DNA of 64,000 nucleotides from Methylosinus trichosporium OB3b (GTDB lineage: Bacteria; Pseudomonadota; Alphaproteobacteria; Rhizobiales; Beijerinckiaceae), in NCBI RefSeq assembly GCF_002752655.1, contig NZ_CP023737.1, positions 930,001 through 994,000 on the forward strand, in the 5' to 3' direction. Of this stretch, positions 17,167-25,442 are shown one piece after another (the stretch's first letter is position 1; each line of letters starts with the position of its first letter). A program made the translations under genes and the position numbers. The notes beneath the pieces are model-generated. The model ran no database searches. It had not been told where the DNA came from and saw nothing but the letters and a program-made list of their open reading frames with translations.

Positions 17167-18518
17167 TGACGTCCCGCTTCACCATCGCCGCGCGCATCAC
17201 GCTCATCGTCGTCATGAGCCTCGTGGCGGCGTGGATCGTCGGCATCGCCGTCTTCTATCGCTTCACCGCCGCGCAGAGCGCACGCGCACGACCCTCGGCC
17301 GAGCGCGTCGCCGCCGTCGTCGACCTCGTCGAGCGTGCGCCGCCGGCCGAGCGCGCGCTGGCGCTGCGGGCGATCGCCTCGCCGCAATTTTCGGCGCAGC
17401 TGCTCGCGGGCGAGTCGGCGCGCGCTCTGCCGGCCGATCCGCGCGTCGCCGAATTCATTCGCCGCGATTACGCAGCCGCGCTCGGCGATCGCTCGCTCGA
17501 TCTCGTCTGGCGGCCGACGACGCCGCTCGGGCGCTTCGCCCCTCGCCTCGCTGGCGCGCTCACCAATGCGCTCGAATTTCGCATCGCCTTGCGCAGCGGC
17601 GAGACATTGCTCATCGACACGCGCGGCGCGCTGGTTCTCGCGCGCACCGGCCTGCCGATCGGACTCGGCGCCGGGCTGTTCGGCACTCTGGTGGCGCTCG
17701 GCGCGCTGATCGTGACGTATCGCGAGACCAAGCCGCTGGCGCGTCTCGCCGCCGCAGTCGATGCGATAGATCTTTCGGGGTCGCCGGCGCCGCTGCCGCA
17801 ACCGCGCGGCAGGGCGCCCGAGGCGCGCGCGCTCATCGCCGCTTTCGAGCGGCTGCAGGCGCGGCTTTCCGCCCTGCTGCGGGCCCGGCTCGCGCTCGTC
17901 GGCGGCATATCGCATGATGTGCGCACTTTCGCCACGCGGCTGCGCCTGCGAGTCGAGCAGATCGCCGACGAGACCGAGCGTCGCCGCGCCATCGGCGACA
18001 TAGAGGACATGATTCGCCTGCTCGACGACGCGCTGCTGTCGAGCCGCGCCGGCGCAGGCGAATTGACGCACGAAATGGTCGACATCGCGGCGCTCGTCGA
18101 AACGGAGATCGCGGACCGCCGCGAGCAGGACGCCGCCGTCGATCTTCGCGGCGCGCTTCCGGCGAGCGCGCCGATCGTGCTCGGGGACCGGCTGGCGCTT
18201 CGCCGCATCCTCGCCAACCTCGTCGACAATGCGCTGAAATACGGCCATGTCGCGCATGTCTCGCTGACGCCTCGCGCCGATGCGATCGAGATCGTGGTCG
18301 AGGACGAAGGGCCGGGAATACCGGAACCTCAGCGTGAGCTGATGCTGGAGCCGTTCAGCCGGCTCGAGGCCTCGCGCAGCCGCGGCGCCGGCGGCGCGGG
18401 GCTCGGCCTTTCGATCGTGCGCGCTGTGGCCGAGGCGCATGGCGGCGCGGTGGCGATCGGGCGCTCGGCGACGGGCGGCGGCCGCATCACGGTCGCGCTG
18501 CCCTTGTTCCAGATTTGA
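17166..18518 (+). CDS. Sensor histidine kinase
   Basis: A 450-aa inner-membrane kinase partnering the OmpR-type regulator that overlaps it by one base. It has TM1 at about residues 10-32, a periplasmic sensor of about 130 residues, TM2 near 165-185, a HAMP linker, then the dimerisation/phospho-acceptor segment LVGGISHDVRTFATRLRLR with His near 253. The ATPase shows NLVDNALKYG, EDEGPGIP and GAGLGLSIV. The usual Pro after the phospho-His (HDLRTPLTRLRL in close relatives) is replaced by Phe-Ala, a mild departure that might alter phosphatase activity. The ligand is not identifiable. Confidence 0.92.
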   Translation: MTSRFTIAARITLIVVMSLVAAWIVGIAVFYRFTAAQSARARPSAERVAAVVDLVERAPPAERALALRAIASPQFSAQLLAGESARALPADPRVAEFIRRDYAAALGDRSLDLVWRPTTPLGRFAPRLAGALTNALEFRIALRSGETLLIDTRGALVLARTGLPIGLGAGLFGTLVALGALIVTYRETKPLARLAAAVDAIDLSGSPAPLPQPRGRAPEARALIAAFERLQARLSALLRARLALVGGISHDVRTFATRLRLRVEQIADETERRRAIGDIEDMIRLLDDALLSSRAGAGELTHEMVDIAALVETEIADRREQDAAVDLRGALPASAPIVLGDRLALRRILANLVDNALKYGHVAHVSLTPRADAIEIVVEDEGPGIPEPQRELMLEPFSRLEASRSRGAGGAGLGLSIVRAVAEAHGGAVAIGRSATGGGRITVALPLFQI

Positions 18519-18616
18519 CGAGCGAAATCCGGCCGCATGTTTCCCGTCTCTCGTCGGCGCCGGCCCCGTCGTTCCCGCTCTGGACAAACGCCCCTCCCCG
18601 CCCGCACATTGGCGTG

Positions 18617-19036
18617 ATGCGACAAGCGCTCCATCATTTCCGCGTCGAGACGCGCGGCAAGGGCTTCTACGACGTCACGCGCTCCGTCTCGGCCTTTGCG
18701 CGCGAGCAGCGATTGACCACCGGCCTCCTCACCCTGTTCTGCCGGCACACCTCCGCCTCGCTGGTCATTCAGGAGAACGCCGACCCCGCCGTGCTGCGCG
18801 ATCTAGAACGCGCCTTCTCCGGGTTGGCGCCGGAGGGAGAAGGGCTCTATGAGCACGACAGCGAAGGCGCCGACGACATGCCCGCCCATATTCGCGCCGC
18901 GCTGACGCAGACGCAGATCTCCATTCCGCTCTCCGGCGGCGCGCTCGCCCTCGGAACCTGGCAGGGCGTCTATCTCTTCGAGCACAGGCGCGGCGCGCAC
19001 GTCCGCGAGATCGTCGCCCATCTCCTCGGCGAATGA
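18617..19036 (+). CDS. YjbQ/UPF0047-family protein (secondary thiamine-phosphate synthase type)
   Basis: A 139-aa cytosolic protein with the conserved family core: LLTLFCRHTSASLVIQENAD and the C-terminal LGTWQGVYLFEHR followed by the conserved R-rich end. The YjbQ family can form thiamine phosphate weakly in E. coli complementation, but its main role is unsettled. The ATG at 18617 (MRQALHHFRVETRGKG) is chosen because homologues begin here; the frame upstream to 18515 is low-complexity. It lies about 100 nt after the sensor kinase on the same strand and probably has its own promoter. Confidence 0.88.
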   Translation: MRQALHHFRVETRGKGFYDVTRSVSAFAREQRLTTGLLTLFCRHTSASLVIQENADPAVLRDLERAFSGLAPEGEGLYEHDSEGADDMPAHIRAALTQTQISIPLSGGALALGTWQGVYLFEHRRGAHVREIVAHLLGE

Positions 19037-19165
19037 TCCATTCTGAGACGCGAATCGCGCAAGCCCTGTAACGGAGCCGCAAGCCTAACAAGCGATAGTT
19101 TCAGCGTCGAGCGTATCGGCGAGCGCTGTGGCTTTTGCGCCACGGAGCCACGCGGGAGTCTGCGT

Positions 19166-20275
19166 ATGAGGCGTCGGTCGGGAGTGAGCTGGGCCATCGG
19201 CGTGATCGCGCCCTGGTGGCTGGGAACGGGTCTGCTGGTGTCCTTCACCGCCGACGCCGGCCAGCGGCCCGCGGATGGCTGGAGCCTCTCGCCCTTCGCC
19301 GCCCGCTCGTCCGCGCGCTCGCGCGTTCATATTGCGCGGCTCGAGATCGGCGCCCCCGACGATCTCGCCGAGCCGCCCGACGAGCGCGAGCCGCATGTCG
19401 TGCTCAAGCAGAATGTCCAGCGCTTTCCCGCGGTCAATCGCGCGCATAAGGGCGATCCGCTGATCGCGCTGCGGCCGAGCTTCGATTCGTGGAATGCGGA
19501 CGGAGTCGAGACGGTGGCCTTGGCGCCCGGCGCCGATGGCGAATCGACGGTCGCCGCCTTCTCGCCCGGCGAAGACGGGCTCGGCGCCGACGACCCCGGC
19601 GCTCCGACCACGCAGCGCGGAGCCGGCCAGGCGTCGCCGCGGCAGCGCGGCTCGGCGACGACGCAGCGCGTCGTCTCCAACGAGGCCACCAAGGAGCGCG
19701 CCGCCCATGGCGCGACGCCGCAGACGCCGCGCGCCGCCGCGCTCGTTTCATCGACGCCGGCGCGGCGCGACGCTCTGCCGATCGAGGTCGCCTCCTTCTC
19801 GCATGCGACGCTCACGCCCGCGACGCCGGCGCGCCCGGATTACGCGGCGCTCATCGACCCCGCCAAGCTCGAGCGCGAGAAGCGTTGCCTCGCCGAGGCG
19901 GTCTATTTCGAGGCGCGCAGCGAGCCCGAAGCGGGACAGGCGGCGGTCGCGCAAGTGGTGCTGAACCGTGTTTCCTCGGGCCTCTATCCTGCGAGCGTCT
20001 GCGGCGTCGTCTATCAGAACCGCACCCATTACAAGGCCTGCCAATTCTCCTTCGCCTGCGAAGGCCGCAGGCTGCGCATCAATGAGCCGGAAGCCTGGGC
20101 GAGCGCGACACGCATCGCCGACGAGGTCATGACCGGCGAGACCTATCTCTCCGACGTCGGCCGCTCGACGCATTACCACGCCAATTATGTGAAGCCGCGC
20201 TGGGCGAAAGCGTTGAAGCGAACGGATCGGATCGGCAATCATATCTTCTATCGACTGCGCCCGGGACAGACGTGA
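19166..20275 (+). CDS. Cell-wall hydrolase, SleB/CwlJ family
   Basis: A 369-aa protein with an N-terminal hydrophobic anchor (residues about 8-28), a long Pro/Ala/Thr-rich periplasmic linker to about 225, and a C-terminal Hydrolase_2 domain. Family hallmarks are CLAEAVYFEARSEPEAGQAA with the catalytic Glu, AQVVLNRV, and STHYHANYVKPRWA. Members cleave peptidoglycan (lytic transglycosylase or amidase-like activity) and in alphaproteobacteria remodel the cell wall. It stands alone between the YjbQ gene and a palindromic repeat directly after its stop. Confidence 0.88.
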   Translation: MRRRSGVSWAIGVIAPWWLGTGLLVSFTADAGQRPADGWSLSPFAARSSARSRVHIARLEIGAPDDLAEPPDEREPHVVLKQNVQRFPAVNRAHKGDPLIALRPSFDSWNADGVETVALAPGADGESTVAAFSPGEDGLGADDPGAPTTQRGAGQASPRQRGSATTQRVVSNEATKERAAHGATPQTPRAAALVSSTPARRDALPIEVASFSHATLTPATPARPDYAALIDPAKLEREKRCLAEAVYFEARSEPEAGQAAVAQVVLNRVSSGLYPASVCGVVYQNRTHYKACQFSFACEGRRLRINEPEAWASATRIADEVMTGETYLSDVGRSTHYHANYVKPRWAKALKRTDRIGNHIFYRLRPGQT

Positions 20276-20300
20276 GGCGCGCGCGCAACGGCCGTCTCTC

Positions 20301-20393
20301 AGAGCGCTATCTGATCCAATTGGATCAGATAGAGCGCATTCTGATCGATCGAACGATTCCGTTCGATCGGAAAGCGCTCTAGAGATTGCGGAA
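20301..20393. repeat. Palindromic repeat family A, copy 1
   Basis: Two adjacent palindromes follow the hydrolase gene. The first is GCGCTATCTGATCC-aatt-GGATCAGAT with flanking AGAGCGC. The second is the family core CGATCGAACG-attc-CGTTCGATCG at 20346-20369, ending in AAAGCGCTCTAG. The core recurs at 25265, 28257 and 51851. Confidence 0.85.
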
Positions 20394-20439
20394 CGCCTCC
20401 CGGCCCACGGTCGTTGACCGACAAAGCGCCGAGGCCGCC

Positions 20440-20634
20440 ATGGTCAAAATCGAGCTGGAACGAAGAAACGCGGAAATCGTCCTCGAGATTCTCGAATACC
20501 GCCTCGAAACCATCCATGAGCTCGAGGGGCGGGACGGCGCGAGCCTGAATATGCATCTGCAACGCGAGAAAGACGCCATTGTCCCCACCATCGTGGCGAT
20601 CGAGGCCAGCCTGAAAGCGGCCCCCCACCAATAG
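20440..20634 (+). CDS. Small hypothetical protein (64 aa)
   Basis: A short, highly charged, mostly helical protein starting MVKIELERRNAEIVLEILEY and containing a Leu/Glu heptad-like pattern. An ATG at 20440 with GAGG 8 nt upstream supports translation from here; the frame extends upstream only into the palindromic repeat. No family is recognised. It sits between the repeat and a stress-type membrane protein on the same strand. Confidence 0.5.
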   Translation: MVKIELERRNAEIVLEILEYRLETIHELEGRDGASLNMHLQREKDAIVPTIVAIEASLKAAPHQ

Positions 20635-20709
20635 CTCCCTCGCCCCCTCCGGCTTTCGCCTTGGAACGCCCTAGATAAGAGGAAGGCGTTCCGCCCGAGG
20701 GAGGTTCTC

Positions 20710-21273
20710 ATGCCGTCCGAAAATGACAGCGGCGATGTCCGCGAGGCCGTCGGCGTGTTCGACACGGCCGACGCGCTGCAGGCCGCGATCGACGAATTGC
20801 AGACATCGGGATTCGATCGCGCCGACATCAGCCTGATGACCAGCGAGCATGTCGTCGAGGAGAAGCTCGGCCACCGCTACAAGAAAGTCTCGGAGATGGA
20901 GGACGACGCCAATGTCCCGCGCACTTTCTATGTCGCGCCCGAATCCATCGGCGAGGCGCAGGGCGCGCTGGTCGGGGGGCTGTTCTATGTCGGCGCGGTC
21001 GGAGCGGCAGGGCTGATCCTCGCGTCCGGCGGCACGATGGCCGCTGCGATCCTCGCCGCGACCGCCGCGGGCGGAGCGGGCGGCGTCATCGGCGCTGTGC
21101 TCGGCAAGCTGATCGGCGATCGTCATGCGCAGACGCTGCAGGAGCAGCTCGACCGCGGCGGATTGCTGCTCTGGGTGCGCGCCTGGGACGAGGATCACGA
21201 GAAGCGGGCGCTCGACATCATGACCCGGCACTCGGGCCATGACGTCCATGTGCATGGCTCGCCGGCTGGGTGA
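20710..21273 (+). CDS. YflT/DUF1269-like stress membrane protein
   Basis: A 187-aa protein whose N-terminal 50 residues (AVGVFDTADALQAAIDELQT, then DISLMTS) resemble the alpha-beta domain of 'general stress' YflT-type proteins. A Gly/Ala-rich hydrophobic region at residues about 83-140 could make a glycine-zipper membrane hairpin. The C-terminus returns to a soluble segment with a His-rich end (HSGHDVHVHG). A GGAGG Shine-Dalgarno lies just upstream of the ATG. The convergent gene begins 7 nt beyond the stop. The exact function is unknown. Confidence 0.7.
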   Translation: MPSENDSGDVREAVGVFDTADALQAAIDELQTSGFDRADISLMTSEHVVEEKLGHRYKKVSEMEDDANVPRTFYVAPESIGEAQGALVGGLFYVGAVGAAGLILASGGTMAAAILAATAAGGAGGVIGAVLGKLIGDRHAQTLQEQLDRGGLLLWVRAWDEDHEKRALDIMTRHSGHDVHVHGSPAG

Positions 21274-21279
21274 CGCGGC

Positions 21280-21972
21280 TCAGGTCGACTCGCGCCGCTT
21301 TTCCGTATGCGATGTCCACCAGAGCGACGCGCCGACGAAGCCGGCGAAGACCACGCCGATCACCAGCACCGTCATCATCAGCGCCGATTGCTGAATCCAG
21401 GCGACCACCGGGACGGCCACCGCCAGAACGACGCCGACGACGCAGATCTGCCAGGCTTCGGCATGAATGCCGGCGAGCACGGTGGCGAGCGCCAGAATCG
21501 CCATCAGAGTGAGGCCGGCGGCGTTGGTGTTCATCACGTCGCGCACCTGCGGCAGATAGACGACATACATCGTCAGCAGGACCGCGAACCAATGCGCCGC
21601 CTGGCTCCAAACCAGCCGCACGCGCTCCTCGCGCGAGTTGGCGTGGCGCCATCCCGCATAAATGCAGGTGATGCAATAGACCGGGGCCAGCGCTTCCCAA
21701 TAGAGCGGCGTCAGCTCGCCTGTGAAGGTGGCGACGCCGATGCCGAGGAAGGCCGCCGTCAACATGATGATATAAGGCAGATCGATCTTCAGCACCCGCA
21801 GGAACAGAACCGGCGGCGGCTGCGTTACGACCTCCTCGATCTCCTCCTCGACCTTCTCGATCCAGCTCTCTTCCGGCGCCGGCTCCAACGCATCCTGCGG
21901 ATGCTTGTCCCCATCCTGCGGCGGCTTCGCGGGCACGCCGTCGTGCGGGATCGGCGGGCGGTCATTGCTCAT
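21280..21972 (-). CDS. Multi-pass inner-membrane protein, hypothetical
   Basis: A 230-aa protein with a Pro/Asp/Glu-rich cytosolic N-terminus of about 60 residues (IPHDGVPAKPPQDGDKHPQD) followed by five to six hydrophobic segments between residues about 65 and 220. The ATG at 21972 is preferred over one 15 codons upstream because GGGAG precedes it at 8 nt. Similar proteins are widespread and uncharacterised in Hyphomicrobiales. It is convergent with the stress-type protein gene. Confidence 0.65.
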   Translation of the reverse strand: MSNDRPPIPHDGVPAKPPQDGDKHPQDALEPAPEESWIEKVEEEIEEVVTQPPPVLFLRVLKIDLPYIIMLTAAFLGIGVATFTGELTPLYWEALAPVYCITCIYAGWRHANSREERVRLVWSQAAHWFAVLLTMYVVYLPQVRDVMNTNAAGLTLMAILALATVLAGIHAEAWQICVVGVVLAVAVPVVAWIQQSALMMTVLVIGVVFAGFVGASLWWTSHTEKRREST

Positions 21973-22099
21973 GGGTGGCTCTCCCTCTCGCAGGGCCGGC
22001 GGCGACGGCTCCGACAACGGCCGCGAGACTCGGTCGATAGGGCGCAGACCATGCCCAAAGGCGCGGCGAACGTCAATTTTTCGTCGCCGCCCTTCGCCC

Positions 22100-22470
22100 T
22101 CACTGCATTCCCACCATGGCCATGACGCCTTTCACATTGGTCACATTGTCGCGAATCATGTTGTCGCCGGCGCTCTCCAACATCGGCGTCGCGCCGAAGC
22201 GAACGACCCTGGTCTTATTCTCGGCGACGAAGGAATGGGAAAGAACGATCTTGCTGTTCGCCCCAGCGGAAATACTGGTCTCGCTGTTGGCCGCCGATCT
22301 GTCGGCGATGGACACGTGATTGCTCCACCGACCTCGACGCCCACCCATTTCGCATTGCTGATCGAGACCCGATCGATTCGTCCATCGGCGGGCGACGCCG
22401 AAACGCCGGCCCAGCCGGAATCGGACATGATCGCGCCGCCCGCATCAGCCGAGCGACACAGCCCATTCAC
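22100..22470 (-). pseudogene. Right-handed beta-helix protein, C-terminal remnant with frameshift
   Basis: Two frames join at about 22320. The first reads GVSASPADGRIDRVSISNAK then WVGVEVGGAI, the second continues HVSIADRSAANSETSISAG and finishes SAGDNMIRDNVTNVKGVMAM. Alternating Ser/Asn/Gly-rich strands ending in a 'GDN-x-I-x-x-N' cap are typical of the C-terminal coils of right-handed parallel beta-helix surface proteins. The N-terminal bulk is absent. It lies right beside the 3' end of tRNA-Asn. I infer a decayed fragment. Confidence 0.5.
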
Positions 22471-22486
22471 ATTTCTGTTGGAAGAG

Positions 22487-22562
22487 TGGCTCCCCGAGCA
22501 GGACTCGAACCTGCGACCCAGCGATTAACAGTCGCTTGCTCTACCGGCTGAGCTATCGGGGA
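22487..22562 (-). tRNA. tRNA-Asn (anticodon GTT)
   Basis: On the minus strand the acceptor arm TCCCCGA pairs with TCGGGGA, followed by discriminator G and an encoded CCA. The D-arm begins TAGCTCAGCCGGTAGAGCA. The anticodon arm AGCGA-CTGTTAA-TCGCT presents GTT. The T-arm contains GGTTCGAGTCC. All stems pair, 76 nt including CCA. Confidence 0.97.
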
Positions 22563-22780
22563 ACGGTGGCCGCGATATAGCCGCTCGGCGTCGCCTTGCC
22601 AAGCCCTCATCGACAGGCATCGCGACTTCTCTTCGGCGCATTCGGCGCCGCCGGGCCGTCTGTCGCGCGGCCGTCTTGACAATGCGGCGCGCCTTCGTAT
22701 GGTGCGCGCAATTCGCCGCCGGGTTCGGGTTGAATCGGGACCGGAGCGACCAGTCCCCTCGACATGCAGGACCGAACCCG

Positions 22781-22948
22781 ATGGCAAAATCCGCCATGAT
22801 CAAGATCAAGCTCCTGTCGACCGCCGACACGGGCACGTTCTACGTCACCAAGAAGAATGCGCGCACCAAGACCGAGAAGCTCGTGTTCAAGAAATACGAC
22901 CCGGTCGTGCGCAAGCATGTCGAGTTCAAGGAAACCAAGATCAAGTGA
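22781..22948 (+). CDS. rpmG: 50S ribosomal protein L33
   Basis: A 55-aa basic ribosomal protein starting [20 protein letters not shown] and containing the family segment [20 protein letters not shown]. It belongs to the zinc-free L33 type, with no CxxC pairs. It binds near the E site of the large subunit. The length is standard. It is followed by a strong hairpin terminator and is transcribed away from the divergent tRNA-Asn gene. Confidence 0.97.
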   Translation: MAKSAMIKIKLLSTADTGTFYVTKKNARTKTEKLVFKKYDPVVRKHVEFKETKIK

Positions 22949-22966
22949 CGCATCCGTAGCGGTGTT

Positions 22967-23009
22967 GCGAAACGCCCCCGAAGCCCTGTGGCTTGCGGGG
23001 GCGTTTCGC
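22967..23009 (+). terminator. Hairpin terminator of rpmG
   Basis: A perfect 14-bp inverted repeat, GCGAAACGCCCCCG and CGGGGGCGTTTCGC, with a 15-nt loop, 18 nt after the rpmG stop. No T-run follows, so termination may rely on the very stable stem or on Rho. Confidence 0.65.
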
Positions 23010-23143
23010 GTCATGGCACTGCAAAGCGCGACTTGCCCGATCGTCGCCTCCCGGCGTCAAGGCGCAAAGAAACGCGCCTTTGGAGCCTCGCTGTCGAGAC
23101 AATGCGGGAGCGTCGCGAAGGGAAGTCGTCGAGAATCCGACCA

Positions 23144-23218
23144 GCGGCTCTGCATTGCTTCGTCGCGTCGCTCCTCCAACGACGGCCGCGTGTCGAGCGA
23201 AGCAATCCAGAGCCGCGG
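23144..23218. repeat. Palindromic repeat family B, degenerate copy
   Basis: CGGCTCTGCATTGCTTCG faces CGAAGCAATCCAGAGCCG about 35 nt later. The same outward motif (GAAGCAATC-AGAGCC with TCATTGCGA on the other side) occurs at 25339 and 57498. Confidence 0.55.
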
Positions 23219-23904
23219 ACCGTTCGCTGAACGTTTTCCTCACCGCAAAAGCGGCGCATAGCGAAGGGAACCGTCGCGCAGCCGATCACGGCGAGCGCTT
23301 CGGCGACACCGAGCCAACGTGAAGGCTCGCTCCGCCCAGTGGCGGAACTTTTCATCTCGGGTGGAACGTCTCCCTCTCTAGAGCGACTGCTTCGCTCTTC
23401 CAGCCTTCGTTCGGGAGAGAAACGAAGGCGGCCGACTGACGCTGGCTTTAAGGAGGCCACTCCAACCAACGCCAGCCGGCCAACCCCACGGACCCAGGAG
23501 ATGCGGCGGACCTGAGCACTCCGCAGGGTATTCGAAGTTGTTTGCCGATACGCATCGAACGCACTGTCACGCCACGGGCTTTTATTCTTCTCGACCGCTG
23601 ACGCCGCCAGACGCGCACCTCGTTTTGGCAGAGATGAGGTTAGCTCAGCCGCATAAAAATGCAACCTTCCAGCAAGATTTTCTACAAAATTCCACACGCC
23701 GACATAAAATCAGTCACTTGCGGAGAGGGTCCGACGGCTTCGACGAGGCGCGGCGGCCGAGCGCGGGCGTCGCCGCTGCGTCGCGCCGCAGATTCGCCCT
23801 TTGCTCGCACTGGCGCTTTGTGGCAAATCGGCCGGGCCGGAGCCGCGACAACGACGACCGCCGGCAAAAAAAGCAGCGCTGCGAGGGCGCGGGAGGAAAG
23901 TTCG

Positions 23905-24312
23905 ATGACGATGAGAGTCCTTCTCTTGGCGGTCACGGCGGCTGCGACGATCGCGCTCGGCGGTTGCAGCGGCGGTCGGGAGCCCGGCGACGCCGTCGGC
24001 GCCAAGGTGCTGCGCAATCTTCTCTCCAAGCAGGATGTCGGCGCCAAGCTGATCGCGTTCAAGAAGGTCGACGGACGCGACGTCAAGACGCCGAGCGCCG
24101 AGGCCTATGAGCTCTGGTACGAGGCGGAGGTGCAATTCCCCGAGGACTACGAGGCGCATTGCGCCGATGAGAAGCTGCGCGGCCGCTGCGCCTATCTCGG
24201 CCTCGCCCAGGATCAGAGCTTCAAGAAGGGCGAGGTGCTGAAGAGCGAGGGCACGCTGCATTTCGTTCGCTCCGACAAGGGCTGGGTCGGCGAGGATCAG
24301 AACGCCTATTGA
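23905..24312 (+). CDS. Putative lipoprotein, hypothetical
   Basis: A 135-aa precursor with a lipobox: MTMRVLLLAVTAAATIALGG followed by Cys, so the mature protein is probably lipid-anchored. The mature domain is charged, with two further Cys (HCADEKLRGRC) that could form a disulfide, and ends VGEDQNAY. GGAGG 9 nt before the ATG at 23905 fixes the start. It precedes pheA by 67 nt on the same strand. Not assigned to a known family with confidence. Confidence 0.7.
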   Translation: MTMRVLLLAVTAAATIALGGCSGGREPGDAVGAKVLRNLLSKQDVGAKLIAFKKVDGRDVKTPSAEAYELWYEAEVQFPEDYEAHCADEKLRGRCAYLGLAQDQSFKKGEVLKSEGTLHFVRSDKGWVGEDQNAY

Positions 24313-24379
24313 CGCCGTGCGCGACGAGCGCTCCAGCGAAGGCCGGCTTCGGCCTTCGCTCGATGTGGAGATGCGTTGG

Positions 24380-25249
24380 ATGACGAATAAGCCGAAAATC
24401 GCCTATCAGGGGGAACCCGGCGCCAATTCCGACATCGCCTGCCGCGACGCCTATCCGCAGCTCGAGCCTTTGCCCTGCGCCAGCTTCGAGGACGCCTTCG
24501 CCGCCGTCACCGACGGCGTCGCCGCGTTCGGCATGATTCCGATCGAGAATTCGATCGCTGGCCGCGTGGCCGACATCCATCATTTCCTGCCCAATTCCGG
24601 CCTGCACATCATCGGCGAATATTTTTTGCCGATTCATTTTCAGCTGATGGCGCCGCGCGGCGCGACCCGTGAGAGCCTGCGCAGCGTCTACAGCCATGTG
24701 CATGCGCTCGGCCAGTGCCGCCGCGCCATCCGCGAGCTCGGCCTCGCCGCCCACACCGCCGGCGACACCGCCGGCGCCGCGCGCGAGATCGCCGAGTGGA
24801 ACGACGCGAGCAAGGCGGCGCTGGCGCCGCGCCTCGCCGCCGACATCTACGGCCTCGACATCATCGCCGAGAATGTCGAGGACGCGGCGCACAACACCAC
24901 GCGATTCGTGGTTTTGTCGAAGACGCCGCAATGGCCGGCGCCGAACAACGGCCCGACCATGACGAGCTTCGTGTTCCGCGTGCGCAATGTGCCGGCGGCG
25001 CTCTACAAGGCGCTCGGCGGCTTCGCCACCAATGGCGTCAACATGACGAAGCTCGAGAGCTATATGGTCGACGGCGAGTTCGCGGCGACGCGCTTCCTCG
25101 CCGATGTCGACGGCCATCCCGACGAGCCGGCGCTCGCCCGCGCGCTCGAGGAGCTGCGCTTCTTCTCCAAGGAGCTCGAGATCATCGGCGTCTATCCCGC
25201 ACATCGCTTCCGGCTGGAGATGAAGCGGCCGTTCGAACACGGCGATTGA
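24380..25249 (+). CDS. pheA: Prephenate dehydratase
   Basis: The enzyme converts prephenate to phenylpyruvate in phenylalanine synthesis, in the cytosol. The 289-aa monofunctional form has a catalytic domain (residues about 5-185) with IAYQGEPGAN, the IPIENSIAGRVADIHHF motif and the catalytic TTRF motif in NTTRFVVLS. An ACT regulatory domain (about 200-285) follows, with TKLESY that mediates Phe feedback. The ATG at 24380 is preferred over 24371 because GGAG stands 9 nt before it. No chorismate mutase domain is fused. Confidence 0.95.
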   Translation: MTNKPKIAYQGEPGANSDIACRDAYPQLEPLPCASFEDAFAAVTDGVAAFGMIPIENSIAGRVADIHHFLPNSGLHIIGEYFLPIHFQLMAPRGATRESLRSVYSHVHALGQCRRAIRELGLAAHTAGDTAGAAREIAEWNDASKAALAPRLAADIYGLDIIAENVEDAAHNTTRFVVLSKTPQWPAPNNGPTMTSFVFRVRNVPAALYKALGGFATNGVNMTKLESYMVDGEFAATRFLADVDGHPDEPALARALEELRFFSKELEIIGVYPAHRFRLEMKRPFEHGD

Positions 25250-25264
25250 TTCGGCGGCAGGGAT

Positions 25265-25288
25265 CGATCGAACGAATCCGTTCGATCG
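25265..25288. repeat. Palindromic repeat family A, copy 2 (core only)
   Basis: CGATCGAACG-aatc-CGTTCGATCG, perfect 10-bp arms, 15 nt after pheA, followed by GGAAATTTTT. With the T-run it may also serve as the pheA terminator. Confidence 0.75.
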
Positions 25289-25338
25289 GAAATTTTTCGA
25301 GCACAGATATTCTGATATGCGCCAACGGAAGCCGGCTC

Positions 25339-25403
25339 GTCATTGCGAACGCAGCGAAGCAATCTAGAGCCGTGCCCCTCGTCGCTGCGGTCCTCGCGAT
25401 GGC
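25339..25403. repeat. Palindromic repeat family B, copy
   Basis: GTCATTGCGAACGCAGCGAA followed by GCAATCTAGAGCCG, with a partial inverse TCCTCGCGATGGCGAC downstream. The same unit is found in better palindromic form at 57498-57580. Confidence 0.6.
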
Positions 25404-25442
25404 GACCGCCCTATCGTTGTGCTTGTTTGTGACGCAGGAGTC

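Larger units (their letters stand above)
22949..23904. other. Long non-coding stretch after rpmG
   Basis: These 956 bp begin with the rpmG terminator, then a degenerate copy of repeat family B (23144-23218). A long open frame on the minus strand (23011-23697) has composition typical of antisense GC-rich filler and no recognisable domain, so I do not call it. The last 200 nt before 23905 presumably hold the promoter of the lipoprotein gene. Confidence 0.5.

Noticed and set aside
23011..23697. 228-codon frame on the minus strand in the gap after rpmG
   Set aside because: Covers repeat-family-B sequence, has no ribosome site or domain, and Arg/Ser-rich filler composition. Could be a repeat-derived reading frame.
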